In this document: one piece after another, positions 4,208 through 5,331 of the stretch
How the letters are laid out: each line of letters starts with the position of its first letter
Numbering within the stretch: the stretch's first letter is position 1
Assembly: GCA_031177845.1 (NCBI GenBank)
Contig: JAPSGG010000148.1
Location: 1-5,331, forward strand
Direction: 5' to 3'
Source: Chromatiales bacterium
GTDB taxonomy: Bacteria > Pseudomonadota > Gammaproteobacteria > JACCYU01
Length of the DNA: 5,331 nucleotides
The notes under the pieces: generated by a model
The model's database searches: none
The model's input: the letters and a program-made list of their open reading frames with translations, nothing else
Told to the model about the DNA's origin: nothing
Made by a program: the position numbers and the translations under genes

Positions 4208-5331
4208 TCCGGTTTAATGCCCTGCGTCTGGCTACGCGCACGCTGGCGCGCGAGTGGCGCGCCGGCGAAATGCGGATCTTGGCCTTGTCGCTGATCGTGG
4301 CGGTCGGCTCGGTAACGGCCGTGGCGTTCTTCACCGACCGCGTGCAGCGCGCCATGACGCTGCAGGCTGCGGAATTACTAGCGGCGGATGTGATCATTGA
4401 GACGTCCGAACCTGTGCGCGATCTGTTGATCAAGGAGGCGCGAGGGCGCGGGCTGCGGATCGCGCATACCGTGACCTTTCCGAGCGTCGTCCTGAGCAAC
4501 GACGACACGCAACTGGTGCAGGTCAAGGCCGTGGACGAGCAGTACCCGCTGCGCGGAAGGCTGCGCGTCGCGGATACCCCAAGCGCACTTGGGGCGAAAA
4601 CCGATCGCATTCCAAGTCCAGGCCACGCCTGGACGGATGCGCAGCTCATGCTGCGCCTCGGCCTACGCGCTGGGGACGTGTTCAACCTCGGCAATGCCCG
4701 CTTCAAAGTCAACAAGATCATCGACTACGAGCCGGATCGTGGCGGCGAACTGTTCCGACTTTCCCCGCGGGTGATGATCAATCTCGATGACCTGGAGGCC
4801 ACCGGATTGATTCATGAAAACAGCCGGGTTTCCTACAATACCCTACTGGCCGGCCCACCGGCTGCAATCGAAGCCTATCGGAAGTGGCTTGAGCCGCGGG
4901 CATTGCCGGGCGAAGAGGTTCAGGGCGTACGCGACGGCCGCCCCGAGATGCGCGCGGCGCTGGACCGTGCCCAGCAGTACTTAGGTCTCGCCGCGTTGGT
5001 TGCGGTATTGGTGGCGGGCGCGGCCATTGCGCTCGCCGCGCGCCACTATGCCGCGAACCAAGCTGACGCGAGCGCGGTCATACGCTGTCTGGGCGCCAGT
5101 CAGTATTTGGTGCTTCGTATCTATGCCTGGCGCATGTTCCTGCTGGGCCTGCTCGCCAGCCTGGTCGGTTGTGTGCTCGGCTATCTAGCCCAGTCGGCAC
5201 TGGCCGCGTTGCTACAGGGTTGGCTGATGCAGGAAGTTCCACCACCGGGCCTGGCCCCGATCGCTACCGGCATTGTGACAGGCGTGCTGGCGCTGCTCGG
5301 CTTTGCGCTGCCGCCGATCGTGCGATTGAAG
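4204..5331 (+). CDS. ybbP: ABC transporter permease, YbbP type (partial, 3' end outside window)
   Basis: This is the N-terminal 376 codons of a large inner-membrane permease of the MacB/FtsX superfamily. The frame is open to the last base; E. coli YbbP has about 804 residues, so under half is present. A first membrane helix (about 25-43) follows a basic start (RLATRTLAREWR), then a periplasmic domain (about 45-255) with YbbP-like stretches such as QLVQVKAVDEQYPLRG, SPRVMINLDDLEATG and DRAQQYL. Three further helices follow at about 260-280, 311-331 and 348-371. VIRCLGAS (293-300), between helices two and three, matches the cytoplasmic FtsX-type coupling motif. GGAG lies 8 nt before the ATG, inside ybbA, and ATGA joins the two genes. 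Members of this superfamily usually pass force across the membrane instead of moving solute through a channel. With TesA nearby, a role on envelope acyl lipids is plausible. Confidence 0.93.
   Translation, partial: MIRFNALRLATRTLAREWRAGEMRILALSLIVAVGSVTAVAFFTDRVQRAMTLQAAELLAADVIIETSEPVRDLLIKEARGRGLRIAHTVTFPSVVLSNDDTQLVQVKAVDEQYPLRGRLRVADTPSALGAKTDRIPSPGHAWTDAQLMLRLGLRAGDVFNLGNARFKVNKIIDYEPDRGGELFRLSPRVMINLDDLEATGLIHENSRVSYNTLLAGPPAAIEAYRKWLEPRALPGEEVQGVRDGRPEMRAALDRAQQYLGLAALVAVLVAGAAIALAARHYAANQADASAVIRCLGASQYLVLRIYAWRMFLLGLLASLVGCVLGYLAQSALAALLQGWLMQEVPPPGLAPIATGIVTGVLALLGFALPPIVRLK

Noticed and set aside
4146..4721. 191-codon minus-strand open frame opposite ybbA/ybbP
   Set aside because: It is Arg, Ser and Ala rich with no recognisable motif, and lies fully opposite the strongly supported ybbA 3' end and ybbP; typical shadow frame in GC-rich DNA.
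4204..5331. Frameshift or pseudogene in the ybbP-like gene because no stop is found
   Set aside because: The frame translates cleanly for 376 codons with YbbP-like sequence throughout; it simply runs off the window edge.

Overview
The window is a compact, GC-rich (roughly 60% by eye, not computed) stretch of bacterial chromosome with six protein-coding genes. Every gene resembles a family typical of Gammaproteobacteria. The strongest clue is the block tesA <- -> ybbA-ybbP, which is the arrangement found in E. coli and relatives. IspG is about 417 residues with a CPGCGR motif, longer than the E. coli enzyme and more like the versions I remember from Xanthomonas-type and betaproteobacterial genomes. 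A non-enteric, environmental gammaproteobacterium fits best, but I cannot name a genus.

Layout. 1-59: tail of an intergenic region with a TATAAT hexamer at the very edge (minus strand). 60-1313 (-): ispG, an isoprenoid-pathway iron-sulfur enzyme. 1314-1412: divergent intergenic region with an extended -10 promoter candidate for ispG and a GC-rich perfect hairpin. 1413-1829 (+): yjbQ/UPF0047 protein. 1830-1924: short spacer with two small hairpins and a possible 14-codon leader ORF that overlaps the next start codon. 1925-2707 (+): YigB-type HAD phosphatase, whose 3' end overlaps the convergent tesA by 20 bp. 2688-3320 (-): tesA, a secreted GDSL esterase. 3321-3514: divergent intergenic region packed with inverted repeats. 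3515-4207 (+): ybbA-type ABC ATPase. 4204-5331 (+): ybbP-type permease, coupled to ybbA by an ATGA overlap and cut by the window end.

How the genes work together. YbbA (ATPase), YbbP (large MacB/FtsX-superfamily permease) and TesA (periplasmic lipase/thioesterase) form a conserved envelope module: a mechanotransmission-type ABC system next to a periplasmic hydrolase acting on acyl esters or thioesters. IspG supplies HMBPP for isoprenoids. The HAD protein is a probable FMN or riboflavin-precursor phosphatase, and YjbQ is a conserved small protein of uncertain physiological role.

The coding content is ordinary housekeeping and conserved envelope material; I see no new defence, mobile or biosynthetic system. 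The least explained part is the tesA-ybbA intergenic region. It holds two inverted copies of a 29-30 nt dispersed-type repeat and an overlapping 66 bp segment bounded by 9 bp perfect inverted repeats and flanked by near-identical 8-mers.
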